Notes: a model not told the origin generated them from the letters alone. A DNA stretch of 64,000 nt from Acidimicrobiales bacterium (GCA_035531755.1 DATKSK010000018.1:1-64000), one strand, 5' to 3'. Positions 16,701 to 25,349 are shown, counted from the first letter of the stretch. Numbers and translations: made by a program.

Positions 16701-19371
16701 ACGTGGCCGCCGCCAGGTCGCTCTCGAAGACGTCCTCGGTGACCGGCCCCCCGTTGGCGGCGTAGGTCTGGTTGGCGGTCTGCCCGAAGTTCACGAGCGT
16801 CGGGGTGCCCGACACGCTCAGCACCACCCAGTCGTGGCTGGAGTCGGGCTCGGCCGCCTCGGCGGGGTCGATGGCCGTGACGGCGCCCGACACCGAGGTT
16901 GCGGCGTTGGCCGGCGCCCACCTGAAGGCGGCGCTCTGCGCGCTGCCCACGCTCGAGCCCGAGATCGCCGTGGTGTACGGGTCGGTGGCCAGCTGGGCGC
17001 CCACGGTGGCCGACGCCGCCGATCCCGTGGGCGAGTCGAGCACCACGATGGCGTCGTTGTCGGCGCCGATCATGTAGGTGGTGAAGGTGGTCGTGGCGCC
17101 CGCCGACACGGTCCGCGGGCAGCCGGGCGGGCTGCAGATCGAGGTCATGGTGCCGTTGTTGGCCCCCAGCCCGTACTTCCCGACGTCGGCGGGGTTGGAG
17201 AAGTGGGCGTTGTAGTCGAGGTCGTAACTGCTGGGCGTGCACCGCAGGGACCCCTTGGGGTCGGTCTGGGTGGGCAGGCTGCAGATGACGTTCGTGTAGC
17301 CCAGCTCGGCCACGTTGGCGATGGCGTCGATGAACAGCGAGGTCGTGCCGGTGTTGTGGATCGTCCAGGTGAGGGCGTAGGGCTCCCAGCCGGTGGTGAG
17401 GGGGCCCGACCCGTTGACCAGGGAGGCGCTCAGGACCGACTGGGACGGCGTGTTCTCGAACTGCCCCGCCAGGCCGGTGGTCTCGGGGACGAAGTAGTGG
17501 TTGCCGTCGCTGTAGGCGTCGCCGCCGGCGACCGTCGCCGAGGTCCCGTTGCCGTTGGCGACCGAGAAGCTGAGCCCCGTGGGGGCGGCACCGGGTGCCT
17601 TGTACACGACGGTGGCCGTGCCGCTGCCGAAGCTGGTGGTGCTGGCCGTGAGCGTGGAGGACCCCGTGGTGGTGGTGTGGTCGGTGAGCACCAGGCAGGT
17701 GCCGTCGCTGGCGGTGGTGCAGCCGGTGATGCCGTGGGCGGTGCCGCCCCCGGGCGGTGTCTGGGTGGCGCTGACGGCCACGCCGGCCTGGGGCGTCCCG
17801 CCCGAGGTGACCGTGACGGTGACGGCCTCGCGCATCGTGCCGTCCGCCGGCACGATGACGTTCGTCGGGTTGAGCACCACGTTGGCCGCGTAGGTGTACC
17901 AGTCGAGGGTCTGCACCTGGCTCGTCCCGCTGGGCGTGGTGACCAGCACGTCCACGGTGCCGTTCCCGCCCGGCGCGGTGGCGGTGATCGTGGTGTCGCT
18001 CTTCACGGTGAACGACGAGGCCGGGTGCCCGGGCCCGAAGACCACGGCCGTAGCGCCCGAGAAGTTGGTGCCGCTGATGATCACCACGGTCCCGCCGGCG
18101 GGGGGGCCCGAGGTGAGGTTCGAGCACGGCGGCCCGGCCGGGGAGAGGCACACGCTGGTCACGCGGGGGCCCGGCGGGGGCGGAGACCCGGTGTAGGTGA
18201 AACTGTCGGCTGACGATTTGGCGCTGGTCCCGCCGACGGTGGTGACGGTGACGTCCACCGTGCCCGCGCCGGCGGGCGAGGTGGCGCTGATCGTGGTGCC
18301 GTTGGTGACGCTGAAGGCGGCCGCCGTGGCCCCGAAGGCCACCGCCGTGGCGCCGGTGAAGTTGGTGCCGGTCACGGTGACGGTCGTGCCCCCGGTGGCC
18401 GGGCCGCCGGTCGGGGAGATGCCGGTCACGGTGGGCGCGGGGACGTACGTGAACCTGTCGGCGGACGACGTCGCCGAGGTGCTCCCGCCGACGGTGACGG
18501 TGACGTCGACGGTGCCCGCCCCCGCCGGCGAGGTGGCCGTCACGGTGGTGGCGTTCACCGCGGTGAACGAGGCCGCCGCGGTCGCCCCGAAGGCCACGGC
18601 GGTGGCCCCGGTGAGGTTGGTGCCGGTGATGGTGAGCGCCGTACCGCCGCTCGTCGGGCCCGAGGTCACCGACAGGCTCGACACCGCGGGCGACCCGGTG
18701 GTGTAGCTGAACCGGTCGGCGGACGACGTGGCCGACGTGCCCCCGCCGGTGGTGACGGTGACGTCGACGGTGCCGGACCCCGCCGGCGAGGTGGCCGTCA
18801 CGGTGGTGGCGTTCACCGCGGTGAACGAGGCCGCCGCGGTGGCCCCGAAGGCCACGGCGGTGGCGCCGGTCAGGTTGGTGCCGGTGACGGTGACGGAGGT
18901 GCCCCCGGTGGACGGCCCCGTCGAGGGGGAGATGCCGGTCACCGTCGGGGTGGACGACCCGCCGACGCTCACGCTCACCGTGCCGGAGTGCGGGCCCTCG
19001 CCGCTCGAGTTGTAGTCCGCCACGGAGTAGGTGTGGCTGCCGACGGGCACCGCGCTGTCGATCCAGGTGGTGGGGGCCGGGTTCGGGTACCCACCGATCC
19101 ACTTCTTGGTGGTCGTGTCGCGGTAGCCGTTGACCCCGAGGGCCCCGGCGGCGTTGGTCCACGTCAGGGTGACGGTCGTCCCGCTCACCACCGCCTGCAG
19201 GTTGGTCGGGGCGGCCGGCACGGCCGCCTGGGCGGCGGGTGCCGCCAGGCCGACGACGGCGGCGATCACCACGGCGGCCGAGGCGACCATGGCCGCCCAG
19301 GCAGGGCGGCCCCGCCGGTGCCCGAGGCGGGAACGGCTCGACGTGGTCGCGGATGCGAGTGTGCGGTTCAA
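13765..19371 (-). CDS. Giant secreted protein with 14 IPT/TIG domains and FN3-like caps
   Basis: 1,868 residues from the TTG at 19371 (GGAG four bases upstream); ATG 19509 in the same frame would add 46 residues. A signal peptide core (MVASAAVVIAAVVGLAA) ends at AQAA. Two almost identical FN3-like domains cap the mature protein, both with PTNLQA, TTVTLTWTNA and YSVADYNSSG or YTVADYNSSG. Between them lie 14 IPT/TIG beta-sandwich domains, each marked by GGTSVTVTGT.LTGATAV and ATSPAGSGTVDVTVTT. There are four before and ten after a central region of about 380 residues. That region has a Big-like segment and an unassigned domain with several cysteines. The architecture suggests a long adhesin or matrix rod. 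The repeats are also near identical as DNA, so copy-number change by recombination is likely. Confidence 0.85.
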   Translation of the reverse strand: MNRTLASATTSSRSRLGHRRGRPAWAAMVASAAVVIAAVVGLAAPAAQAAVPAAPTNLQAVVSGTTVTLTWTNAAGALGVNGYRDTTTKKWIGGYPNPAPTTWIDSAVPVGSHTYSVADYNSSGEGPHSGTVSVSVGGSSTPTVTGISPSTGPSTGGTSVTVTGTNLTGATAVAFGATAAASFTAVNATTVTATSPAGSGTVDVTVTTGGGTSATSSADRFSYTTGSPAVSSLSVTSGPTSGGTALTITGTNLTGATAVAFGATAAASFTAVNATTVTATSPAGAGTVDVTVTVGGSTSATSSADRFTYVPAPTVTGISPTGGPATGGTTVTVTGTNFTGATAVAFGATAAAFSVTNGTTISATSPAGAGTVDVTVTTVGGTSAKSSADSFTYTGSPPPPGPRVTSVCLSPAGPPCSNLTSGPPAGGTVVIISGTNFSGATAVVFGPGHPASSFTVKSDTTITATAPGGNGTVDVLVTTPSGTSQVQTLDWYTYAANVVLNPTNVIVPADGTMREAVTVTVTSGGTPQAGVAVSATQTPPGGGTAHGITGCTTASDGTCLVLTDHTTTTGSSTLTASTTSFGSGTATVVYKAPGAAPTGLSFSVANGNGTSATVAGGDAYSDGNHYFVPETTGLAGQFENTPSQSVLSASLVNGSGPLTTGWEPYALTWTIHNTGTTSLFIDAIANVAELGYTNVICSLPTQTDPKGSLRCTPSSYDLDYNAHFSNPADVGKYGLGANNGTMTSICSPPGCPRTVSAGATTTFTTYMIGADNDAIVVLDSPTGSAASATVGAQLATDPYTTAISGSSVGSAQSAAFRWAPANAATSVSGAVTAIDPAEAAEPDSSHDWVVLSVSGTPTLVNFGQTANQTYAANGGPVTEDVFESDLAAATSATLAVTNYGAANQANALTGSGFPDPPTVTGLSPATGLTTGGTSVTVSGTNLTGATAVMFGATAAATFTVNNATTITASSPAGSAGTVDVIVTTPGGTSATGAADQFTYTTAVSAPTVTSVSPAGGPLAGGTSVTVSGTAFTGATAVTFGATAAATFTVNSATRITAASPAGSAGAVDVTVTTSGGGTSATGPGDLFTYLPVPTVTSVSPANGPAAGGTSVTVTGTGFVPGSTTVAVGASAATGVNCTSSTSCTATSPAGSGTVDVTVTTGGGTSATSAADRFTYVPAPTVTSVSPTTGPGAGGTTVTITGTNFTGTSTVKFGTTAAAFTFVSSTTITATAPAGSGTVDVTATTGGGTSATSGADQFTYVPAPTVTGLAPAGGALAGGTVVTITGTNFGLNAADVTGVAFGPTAAAFTFVNSTTITATAPAGTGTVDVTVTTLNGGTSATSGADQFTYLAVPTLTGVAPTSGAAVGGTSVTITGTGFVPGSTTVSFGSSAATGVNCTSSTTCTATSPAGSGTVDVTVTTGGGTSATSSADQFTYSPAPPPTPTVTGLSQPSGPAVGGTQITVTGTNFVPGSTTVSFGSSAATGVSCVSSTSCTATSPAGSGTVDVTVTTGGGTSATSSADQFTYLPAPTVTGLSVTNGPLAGGTSVTITGTDFTGVTGVKFGSTSASFTVVNVTTITTTAPAGSGTVDVTVTTGGGTSATSSADQFTYVAAPSVTSLSPTSGPAAGGTAVTVTGTDLTGATAVTFGSTGAAFTVVTATTITTTSPAGSGTVDVTVTTPGGTSATSSADQFTFTGTPPPAPTVTSLSVTAGPAAGGTVLTITGTNLTGASAVKFGPWAAATFTVNSATSVTVTSPAGTGTVDVTVTTAGGTSALVAGDKFAYSGIPGTPTNLQASVSGTTVTLTWTNAPGSLGVNAYRNGTKFWVGGYPKAAPTTFVQTGLAAGTYTYTVADYNSSGQGALSQSVVVTV

Positions 19372-19403
19372 GGTGCTCCAGGATTGTCGGGGAGCCCACC
19401 ATG

Positions 19404-19460
19404 CCCGACGATCGGGCAGGCGACCACTCCGATCAGCGGTCGCCGTCGACCGCTGATCGT
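19404..19460. promoter_or_regulatory. Two inverted repeats upstream of the TIG gene
   Basis: A perfect 12-bp inverted repeat with a 6-base loop lies at 19431-19460 (CGATCAGCGGTC / GACCGCTGATCG). A smaller one, GCCCGA-cga-TCGGGC, lies at 19404-19418. Both fall within 90 bases upstream of the proposed TTG start, so they would sit in the 5' leader, or inside the coding region if ATG 19509 is used. They could be a structured leader or an operator. I found no known riboswitch consensus. The rest of the 400-base gap to 19771 holds no recognisable gene. Confidence 0.55.
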
Positions 19461-19771
19461 GCTGCGAACGCTCCTCAGGCTGGCAGGTGGCCCTAAACGC
19501 ATGGTCCATGGCGGATCAACAGATGGCCAATCACCCGGCTCCTGCCCCTCCGCCGTCTCTTTCCACCACGTTGCGAGGTCGAATGATGACCGAAGATGCG
19601 ATTGGGCGCATCGGCCGACCGGACCGGGCCGGGCCGGGGCCCGGGACGCCCCGGATGCCCGGCCCCATGATCCGCAGGGGACGCGACGCCCGATTGGTGA
19701 AGGAGCAGGTCGCCGAGCACGAATGTGCCGCTCGACCGGCCCCCCCGTCCCCGACCCGCCGTCCCGTGGAG

Positions 19772-21430
19772 TCAGCTCTGCACCGGGTACCACCCCACCA
19801 CGGCCCGCTCCAGGGCGCGCTCGGCCGCGGCCCGGGCGGCGCGGGCGGTGCCGCCGTCCACGGGCTCGAACCGCACCAGGTCGCCGGGACGGCATTGCCC
19901 CAGTTGGCCGAGGTCGGCGCTCACCACCGTGGCCACCACCGGATACCCCCCCACGGTGGCGTGGTCGTTCAGGAGCACCACCGGGCGGCCGTCGGCGGGC
20001 ACCTGGACGGCCCCGGTGACCACGCCGCGCGAGGCGATGCCGGGGACAGGCGGGTCGAGGGGCCTGTCGGCGTCGAGGCGCACCCCCACCCGGTCGCTGG
20101 CCGCCGCCACCCGCCACTCCGTCCCGGCCAGCTGCGCCACCCCGGCGTCGCCGAAGTCGTCGGGGCCGGGCACGACGCGCAGGAGGCGCCGGGCCCGGCG
20201 TCCGCCGGTGCGCACGATGCGCCCCCGGGGTCGTGCCGGCGGGCCGATCCCGAGGACGTCGCCGGGCCGCAGCGGCCCCGGGCCCACGGCGCCGAGCACG
20301 TCCGAGGAGCGGCTGCCGAGGACGGGCGCGGCGTCCACGCCCCCGCTCACCACGACATAGACCCGCAGGTCGTCGAGCATCTTCGTCACTGTGAGGACCT
20401 GGCCCGCCGAGATCGGGACCACGGCGTCGACCGACACGGACCGGCCGTCCACCGTGGCCGCGGCGCCGCCCACCACGGCGACGTGCGACGCCGCCGAGAA
20501 CCGCAGCGACGGGCCCAGGGCGGTGACCTCGATGCCGGCGCAGGCGTCGTCGTTGCCGACGAGCCGGTTCCCGGCGCGCAGGGCGAAGGGATCGGCGGCG
20601 CCGGCCCGGGGCACGCCCAGGGCGGCGACCCCCACCCGCCCGCGGTCCTGCACCGTCGAGACGAAGCCGGGCGCCTCCACCGTCAGGGTCCGGGCCGCCG
20701 CCGAGCGCAGCGGGGGCCGGGCCGGCGGTGTCACCGTGCCGGGATCGTCCACGGCCCGCAGCCGGACGGTGTCGCCCGGGCCGAGCGTGGCGAACGGGGG
20801 GGTCTCGGGGTCGAAGAGCACGAAGCCGGTCCGCCCCACGAGCTGCCACCCGCCCGGCGAGGCCCGGGGGTAGATGCCGGCGAACCCGCCCCCGACGCCC
20901 ACCGACCCGGCGGGGACCGCGGCCCGCGGCGAGGAGCGACGCGGGACGCCGGCCAGGGCCGCGGGCAGCCCGTGGAGATAGGCGAATCCGGGCAGGAACC
21001 CTAGGAACGCCACCGGGAGCGGCGTCCCCGTCAGGTGCTCGACGACCTGGGCCGGGACCATGCCGGCTCGGGCCGCCACCTCGGCGAGATCGGGGCCGTC
21101 GAAGGCCACCGGCACCTCGACCACGCGCCCCGCCACCCCGGCCGGGACCGGTGCCGGCGTGGTGGCGAGCTCGTCCTCGAGCGCCTCGAGGGCGGCCACG
21201 GTCGGGTCGGCCACCACCGTCACCGACCGGTAACCGACGACGACGTCCTCCACCCCGGGCCGGGCCGGGCCCCGGGCCAGGGCGGCGGCCAACGCGTGCG
21301 CCTCGGCTACCGATTCGACCTCGGCGACCAGGGCGGTGTCCCCGAACGCGCGTACGGGCCGATCCGGCCTACCCGGCCGCCCACCCCGCCCGGGGCGCCC
21401 CGTCCGGTCCCGGGGCCCGGAAGCCGTCAC
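19772..21430 (-). CDS. pxpBC: 5-oxoprolinase subunits PxpB and PxpC fused (biotin-dependent-carboxyltransferase family)
   Basis: 552 residues. The first ~215 match PxpB (KipI-like): AFGDTALVAEVES opens it, then VVGYRSVTV, LPVAFLGFLPGFAYLHGLP and GWQLVGRTG. The remainder matches PxpC (KipA-like): LTVEAPGFVSTVQDRGR, GVPRAGAADPFALRAGNRLVG, then GVVTGAVQVPADGRPVVLLNDHATVGGYP. Together with PxpA these proteins hydrolyse 5-oxoproline to glutamate using ATP. In E. coli PxpB and PxpC are separate; here the two are one chain. The GTG start at 21430 overlaps the pxpA stop by four bases (GTGA), giving translational coupling. No biotin-carrier motif is present, as expected for PxpC. Confidence 0.9.
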   Translation of the reverse strand: MTASGPRDRTGRPGRGGRPGRPDRPVRAFGDTALVAEVESVAEAHALAAALARGPARPGVEDVVVGYRSVTVVADPTVAALEALEDELATTPAPVPAGVAGRVVEVPVAFDGPDLAEVAARAGMVPAQVVEHLTGTPLPVAFLGFLPGFAYLHGLPAALAGVPRRSSPRAAVPAGSVGVGGGFAGIYPRASPGGWQLVGRTGFVLFDPETPPFATLGPGDTVRLRAVDDPGTVTPPARPPLRSAAARTLTVEAPGFVSTVQDRGRVGVAALGVPRAGAADPFALRAGNRLVGNDDACAGIEVTALGPSLRFSAASHVAVVGGAAATVDGRSVSVDAVVPISAGQVLTVTKMLDDLRVYVVVSGGVDAAPVLGSRSSDVLGAVGPGPLRPGDVLGIGPPARPRGRIVRTGGRRARRLLRVVPGPDDFGDAGVAQLAGTEWRVAAASDRVGVRLDADRPLDPPVPGIASRGVVTGAVQVPADGRPVVLLNDHATVGGYPVVATVVSADLGQLGQCRPGDLVRFEPVDGGTARAARAAAERALERAVVGWYPVQS

Positions 21431-22179
21431 GTCACGAAGGGGGCCAGCACCACCCCGGCCGCCTCGAGGGCGCGGCGCACGCCGCGGGCAAGGGCGGCGG
21501 CACCGGGCATGTCGCCGTGCACGCAGATCGACCCCGCCGCCACCTCCACCTCGGTCCCGTCGACCGCCGTCACCCGTCCGGCCACGGCGATGGACACCGC
21601 CCGGCGTGCCACCTCGCCGGCGTCGGTCAGCACCGCCCCGGCGGTCGTCCGGGGCGCCAGGCGGGCGTCGGCCAGGTAGGCGCGGTCGGCGAAGGCCTCG
21701 GTGACGACCCGGACCCCCAGTGTCCGGGCGACGTGGAGGGGGATGGGCGCGGCCGGCGCCAGCAGCACCAGGTCGCCGGCGTCGCGCACCGCCTCGACCA
21801 CGGCCCGGGCGCAGGCCTCGTCGTCGGCCATGCGGTGGTAGAGGGCGCCGTGGGGCTTCACGTAGCGGACTCGCGTGCCCGCCGCCCGGGCCAGGGCGTC
21901 GAGCGCTCCCACCTGGTAGAGGACGTCCGCGGCGACCCGCGCGGGGGCGATGTCGAGGGCTCGGCGGCCGAAGCCGTCGCGGTCGGGGTACGACGGGTGG
22001 GCGCCGACCACCACCCCCCGGCGGGCCGCCTCCTCGACGGTCCGGCGCATGGTCGAGGGGTCGCCGGCGTGGAAGCCGCACGCCACGCTGGCGCTCGTGA
22101 CCAGGCCGAGCAGGGCGTGGTCGTCCCCGCCGGCGCCCGTGCCCTCGCCCACGTCTGCGTTGAGGTCGACCGACGGCAC
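21427..22179 (-). CDS. pxpA: 5-oxoprolinase subunit PxpA (LamB/YcsF family)
   Basis: 250 residues, typical for LamB/YcsF. It opens VDLNADVGEG, with the family's conserved Asn-Ala-Asp. It continues with SVACGFHAGDPSTMRRTV, GAHPSYPDRDGFGRR, YVKPHGALYHRMADD and ICVHGDMPGA. It works with PxpB and PxpC to open 5-oxoproline (pyroglutamate) in an ATP-dependent way in the cytosol. The GTG at 22179 starts 32 bases after the ThDP-enzyme stop. Its end is coupled to the pxpBC start. The gene order A-BC matches the bacterial pxp operons. Confidence 0.9.
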   Translation of the reverse strand: MPSVDLNADVGEGTGAGGDDHALLGLVTSASVACGFHAGDPSTMRRTVEEAARRGVVVGAHPSYPDRDGFGRRALDIAPARVAADVLYQVGALDALARAAGTRVRYVKPHGALYHRMADDEACARAVVEAVRDAGDLVLLAPAAPIPLHVARTLGVRVVTEAFADRAYLADARLAPRTTAGAVLTDAGEVARRAVSIAVAGRVTAVDGTEVEVAAGSICVHGDMPGAAALARGVRRALEAAGVVLAPFVT

Positions 22180-22211
22180 CGCGGCCGCGCCGGCGGAAGG
22201 CGGCGCCGGGG

Positions 22212-23759
22212 TCAGCGGAGGACGGCCTCGACCAGGGCCGGGCCGGGGGTGGCCAGGGCCCGTTCGAGCTGGTCGGCGAATTCCTCGGCGGTGGTGGCCC
22301 GGGTGGCGGGCACACCCATCCCCGACGCCAGGGCCACGAAGTCCAGGTCGGGCCGACCGATGTCGAGCATCCCCCGGGCGAGCGGGCCTGGCGCCGTGGC
22401 ACCCACCCTGCTCAGCTCGAGCTCGAGGATGGCGTAGGAGCCGTTGCCGAGGACGACCGTCGTGACGTCGAGGCCCTCGCGGGCCTGGGTCCACAGGGCC
22501 TGGAGGGTGTACATGGCGCTGCCGTCGGCCTCCAGGCTGAGCACGGGCCGGTCGGGGCACGCCACCGCCGCCCCGGTGGCCACGGGCAGGCCCTGGCCGA
22601 TGGCCCCGCCCGTCAGGCACAGCCAGTCGTGGGGCGGGGCGCCGGCGGTGGCGCCCGCCACGAAGATGCCCGACGTGTTGCCCTCGTCACTCACGACGGC
22701 GCCTTCGGGGAGCAGGGCGCCGATGGCGGCCGCCAGGGTCTGGGCGTCGAGCGCGCCGGTGGGTCGGTCGGGTCGGGCCGCCTCGGGCCGGAGGGCGCCG
22801 TCGGCCGGCGCCCCGAGCTCGTCGGCCAGCGCCTCCAGGGCGCCGACGACGTCGTCGGCGCCGGTGGCCAGGGTGTGCACCTCGCAGCCGTCGGGCACCA
22901 GGTAGCCCGGCACCCCCGGATAGGCGAAGAACGACACGGGGGCGGCCGCGTCGGCCAGCACGAGGTGCCGCGCCCCCTGGAGCTGCGCCATCGTGAATTC
23001 GGCCAGGTAGCCGAGCCTCTCCACGGCGGGAATGCCGGCCCCGCGCTCCAGACGGGCCGGGAAGGTCTCGCACAGCAGCCGGGCGCCCGTGGCGGCCGCG
23101 ACCCGCCCGGCGGCCACGAGGCCGCGGCGGCGCACGGCGGCCCCGCCCACGAGCAACACGGTGGGCGCACCGCCGCGCAGGGCGCGGGCGGCCTCGGCCA
23201 CGGCGTCGTCGGCGACCGTCCGCAGCACCGGGCCGGGACGGGCCGACACCGGGTCCCCGGCCTCCTCCCACGACACGTCGGCGGGGACGACGAGGGTGGC
23301 GACGCCGGCCGGGGGGCCGAACGCCTCCTGCACGGCGTCGGCGGCGTCACGGGCCAGGTCGCCGGGGGACGACGCCGCCCGGAACCAGCGCGACACGGGG
23401 CGGGCGAGGCTCTCGATGTCCGACGCCAGGGGCGGGTCGTGCTTCAGGTGGGTGGTGGCGTGGTCACCCACGACGTTGACGACCGGGGTGCGCGCCCGCC
23501 GGGCGTTGTGCAGGTTGGCGATCCCGTTGCCGAGCCCGGGCCCGAGGTGCAGGAGCGTGGCCGCCGGCCCGCCCGCCATGCGGCCGTACCCGTCGGCGGC
23601 CCCGGTGACGACCCCCTCGAACAGCCCGAGGACGGCCCGCATCTCGGGGACGTCGTCGAGGGCGGCCACGAAGTGCATCTCCGAGGTTCCCGGGTTCATG
23701 AAGCACACGTCGACACCACAGCCGACGAGTGACCTGATCAGAGCCTGTGCGCCGTTCAT
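22212..23759 (-). CDS. Thiamine-diphosphate enzyme, acetolactate synthase / benzoylformate decarboxylase-like
   Basis: 515 residues with the three-domain ThDP layout. The N-terminal pyrimidine-binding domain shows VDVCFMNPGTSEMHFV and LFEGVVTGAADGYGRM, with the catalytic Glu. The central domain is Rossmann-like, and the C-terminal PP domain has LSLEADGSAMYTLQALW and GNGSY. The usual GDGS...NN signature is ADGS...NGS here. The enzyme therefore probably decarboxylates or carboligates a 2-oxo acid; the substrate is unknown. Databases often call such proteins acetolactate synthase large subunit, but no regulatory subunit gene lies nearby. It sits between a GlcD-like oxidase and pxpA on one strand, so it may belong to the same catabolic operon. 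Confidence 0.8.
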   Translation of the reverse strand: MNGAQALIRSLVGCGVDVCFMNPGTSEMHFVAALDDVPEMRAVLGLFEGVVTGAADGYGRMAGGPAATLLHLGPGLGNGIANLHNARRARTPVVNVVGDHATTHLKHDPPLASDIESLARPVSRWFRAASSPGDLARDAADAVQEAFGPPAGVATLVVPADVSWEEAGDPVSARPGPVLRTVADDAVAEAARALRGGAPTVLLVGGAAVRRRGLVAAGRVAAATGARLLCETFPARLERGAGIPAVERLGYLAEFTMAQLQGARHLVLADAAAPVSFFAYPGVPGYLVPDGCEVHTLATGADDVVGALEALADELGAPADGALRPEAARPDRPTGALDAQTLAAAIGALLPEGAVVSDEGNTSGIFVAGATAGAPPHDWLCLTGGAIGQGLPVATGAAVACPDRPVLSLEADGSAMYTLQALWTQAREGLDVTTVVLGNGSYAILELELSRVGATAPGPLARGMLDIGRPDLDFVALASGMGVPATRATTAEEFADQLERALATPGPALVEAVLR

Positions 23760-23792
23760 CGTCCTGGTCCCATGGTCGGTCGGCCTCCCCCG

Positions 23793-23870
23793 GTCGGGCA
23801 GCGTGGTCGGTCGGGCAGCGTGGTCAGTCGGGCAGCGTGGTCGGTCGGGCAGCGTGGTCAGTCGAGCAGG
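23793..23870. repeat. 17-bp tandem array, about 4.6 units, over a stop codon
   Basis: On the minus strand the unit is TGACCACGCTGCCCGAC. The first unit contains the TGA stop of the FAD-oxidase gene. Units then alternate TGA and CGA at the first base, implying a 34-bp doubling step. The array fills the 98-base gap between that gene and the ThDP-enzyme ATG. There are no spacers, so this is not a CRISPR. Confidence 0.9.
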
Positions 23871-25231
23871 GTTCCGGGCCCGAGGATCCCATGGGGGTCG
23901 AAGGCCCGCTTGATGGCCCGCATCAGGCCGAGCTTCACGGGGTCCTCCATCTCGTGGAAGTACTTCTTCTTCTCGGTGCCGATGCCGTGCTCGCCCGAGA
24001 TGGCCCCGCCGAGGCCCATCCCCGCCCGGAAGACCGCCCGCAGCACCTCGGCGCGCCGGTCGGGGTCGGGTTGGAACACCGACAGGTGGACGTTGCCGTC
24101 ACCCACGTGCCCGCATCCCGTGATCAGGGCGCCGTGCGTGGCGGCCACCTCGGCGACGGCCGACATGTAGGCGGGGATGGCCGCCCGGGGCACGACCACG
24201 TCGACGATGTCGTCGGCGCCCGCCGCCTTGGCCACGAAGAACGCCTTCTCGCGGGCGCTGATGAGCTGGGTGGCGGCCTGGGCGGGCAGCACGTAGACCT
24301 CCATCGCCCCCAGTTCGACCAGGAGCTCGCCGAGCGACGACACGTCGTCGTCGAGGCGGTCCTCGTGGGCGTCCTCGAGCACGATCACGAGATAGGCCAG
24401 CGCCCCCTCGCGCACGGCCGCCGGGATCCCCAGGTCGAGCCCCACGTTGGCCGTGATGGCGTCCATGGTGATCATGTCGACGTACTCCAGGATGAGCGGG
24501 CCGACGCCGTGGGCGACGATGCGGGGCACCGCCGCGGTGACCTGCTCCAGCGTGGTGAACGGGGCCAGGACGGTGGCGGCGTGCCCGGGCCGGGGGTGGA
24601 GCTTCAGGGTGGTCTCGGTGACGAAGGCCAGGGTGCCCTCGGACCCCACGATGAGCTGGGTGAGGTCGTACCCGGTGGAGTTCTTCACGAACTTGCCCCC
24701 GGTGCGGATGACATCGCCCCCGGCGAGCACAGCCTCGAGGCCGAGGACGTGGTGCCGGGTGACCCCGTACTTGATGGCCCGCATGCCGCCGGCGTTGGTG
24801 GCCACGTTGCCCCCCAGCGACGCGCCGGCCTCTCCCGGGAACACCGGGTACACGAGCCCGTGCTCGGCGGCGGCCCGGTTGAGCTCGTCGAGGGTGACCC
24901 CGGGCTGGACGACGGCCACGTGGTTGTCGAGGTCGATCTCGAGGATTCGGTCCATCCGCTCGAACGAGACCAGGATCCCGTCCGCCGGGGAGATCGCCGC
25001 GCCCGAGAGCCCGGTGCCGCTGCCCCGGGCGGTGACCGGGAGCTGGAGCTCGTCGGCCAACCTGAGCACGGCGGACACCTCGGCCGTGGTGCCGGGCCGG
25101 ACGACGGCGAGCGGCGCGCTGGCCGTCGCCGTCAGGGCCTCGTCGTGGCCGTAGTCGGGGGAGACCGCCTCGCCGACGAGGACGTTGGCGGCCCCCACCA
25201 CGTCGGCGAGCAACTCGACGATCTCGGCCAT
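23858..25231 (-). CDS. FAD-linked 2-hydroxy-acid dehydrogenase, GlcD-like
   Basis: 457 residues, normal for GlcD or D-lactate dehydrogenase homologues. The FAD-binding PCMH domain spans about 35-215, with VRPGTTAEVSAVLRLADE, TARGSGTGLSGAA and GGNVATNAGGMRAIKYG. The C-terminal FAD-oxidase domain follows, with GHVGDGNVHLS and the terminal SGEHGIGTEKKKY motif. The family oxidises glycolate, D-lactate or other D-2-hydroxy acids. The separate GlcE and GlcF subunits are absent here. The ATG at 25231 is preceded by AGGAGA. It leads an operon with the ThDP enzyme and 5-oxoprolinase genes. Confidence 0.85.
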   Translation of the reverse strand: MAEIVELLADVVGAANVLVGEAVSPDYGHDEALTATASAPLAVVRPGTTAEVSAVLRLADELQLPVTARGSGTGLSGAAISPADGILVSFERMDRILEIDLDNHVAVVQPGVTLDELNRAAAEHGLVYPVFPGEAGASLGGNVATNAGGMRAIKYGVTRHHVLGLEAVLAGGDVIRTGGKFVKNSTGYDLTQLIVGSEGTLAFVTETTLKLHPRPGHAATVLAPFTTLEQVTAAVPRIVAHGVGPLILEYVDMITMDAITANVGLDLGIPAAVREGALAYLVIVLEDAHEDRLDDDVSSLGELLVELGAMEVYVLPAQAATQLISAREKAFFVAKAAGADDIVDVVVPRAAIPAYMSAVAEVAATHGALITGCGHVGDGNVHLSVFQPDPDRRAEVLRAVFRAGMGLGGAISGEHGIGTEKKKYFHEMEDPVKLGLMRAIKRAFDPHGILGPGTLLD

Positions 25232-25349
25232 AGCGGGCGTCTCCTGGTCGGTCCGACCGCCACTGTAGAGCGCGGCCCCATCCCCGTCCGGCGGCACACC
25301 GACGGGGATCGGTCGCACCGAGGGCGCGCGTGGGGGAGGATCTACCGAA

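Noticed and set aside
13720-18213. A 1,497-codon open frame on the plus strand, and serial open frames at 14039-19015, opposite the TIG gene
   Set aside because: They are antisense to repeated, very GC-rich TIG coding sequence and show Arg/Gly- or Val/Pro-rich low-complexity protein with no domains. The minus frame has a signal peptide and clear TIG motifs.
19372-19509. Cyclic di-GMP riboswitch in the TIG leader, tempting because a GGDEF-EAL gene is nearby
   Set aside because: The conserved core of the GEMM-I class is not present; only simple hairpins are seen.
23793-23870. Regular repeats that might be a CRISPR array
   Set aside because: Units are 17 bp and directly adjacent with no spacers, and no cas genes are near.
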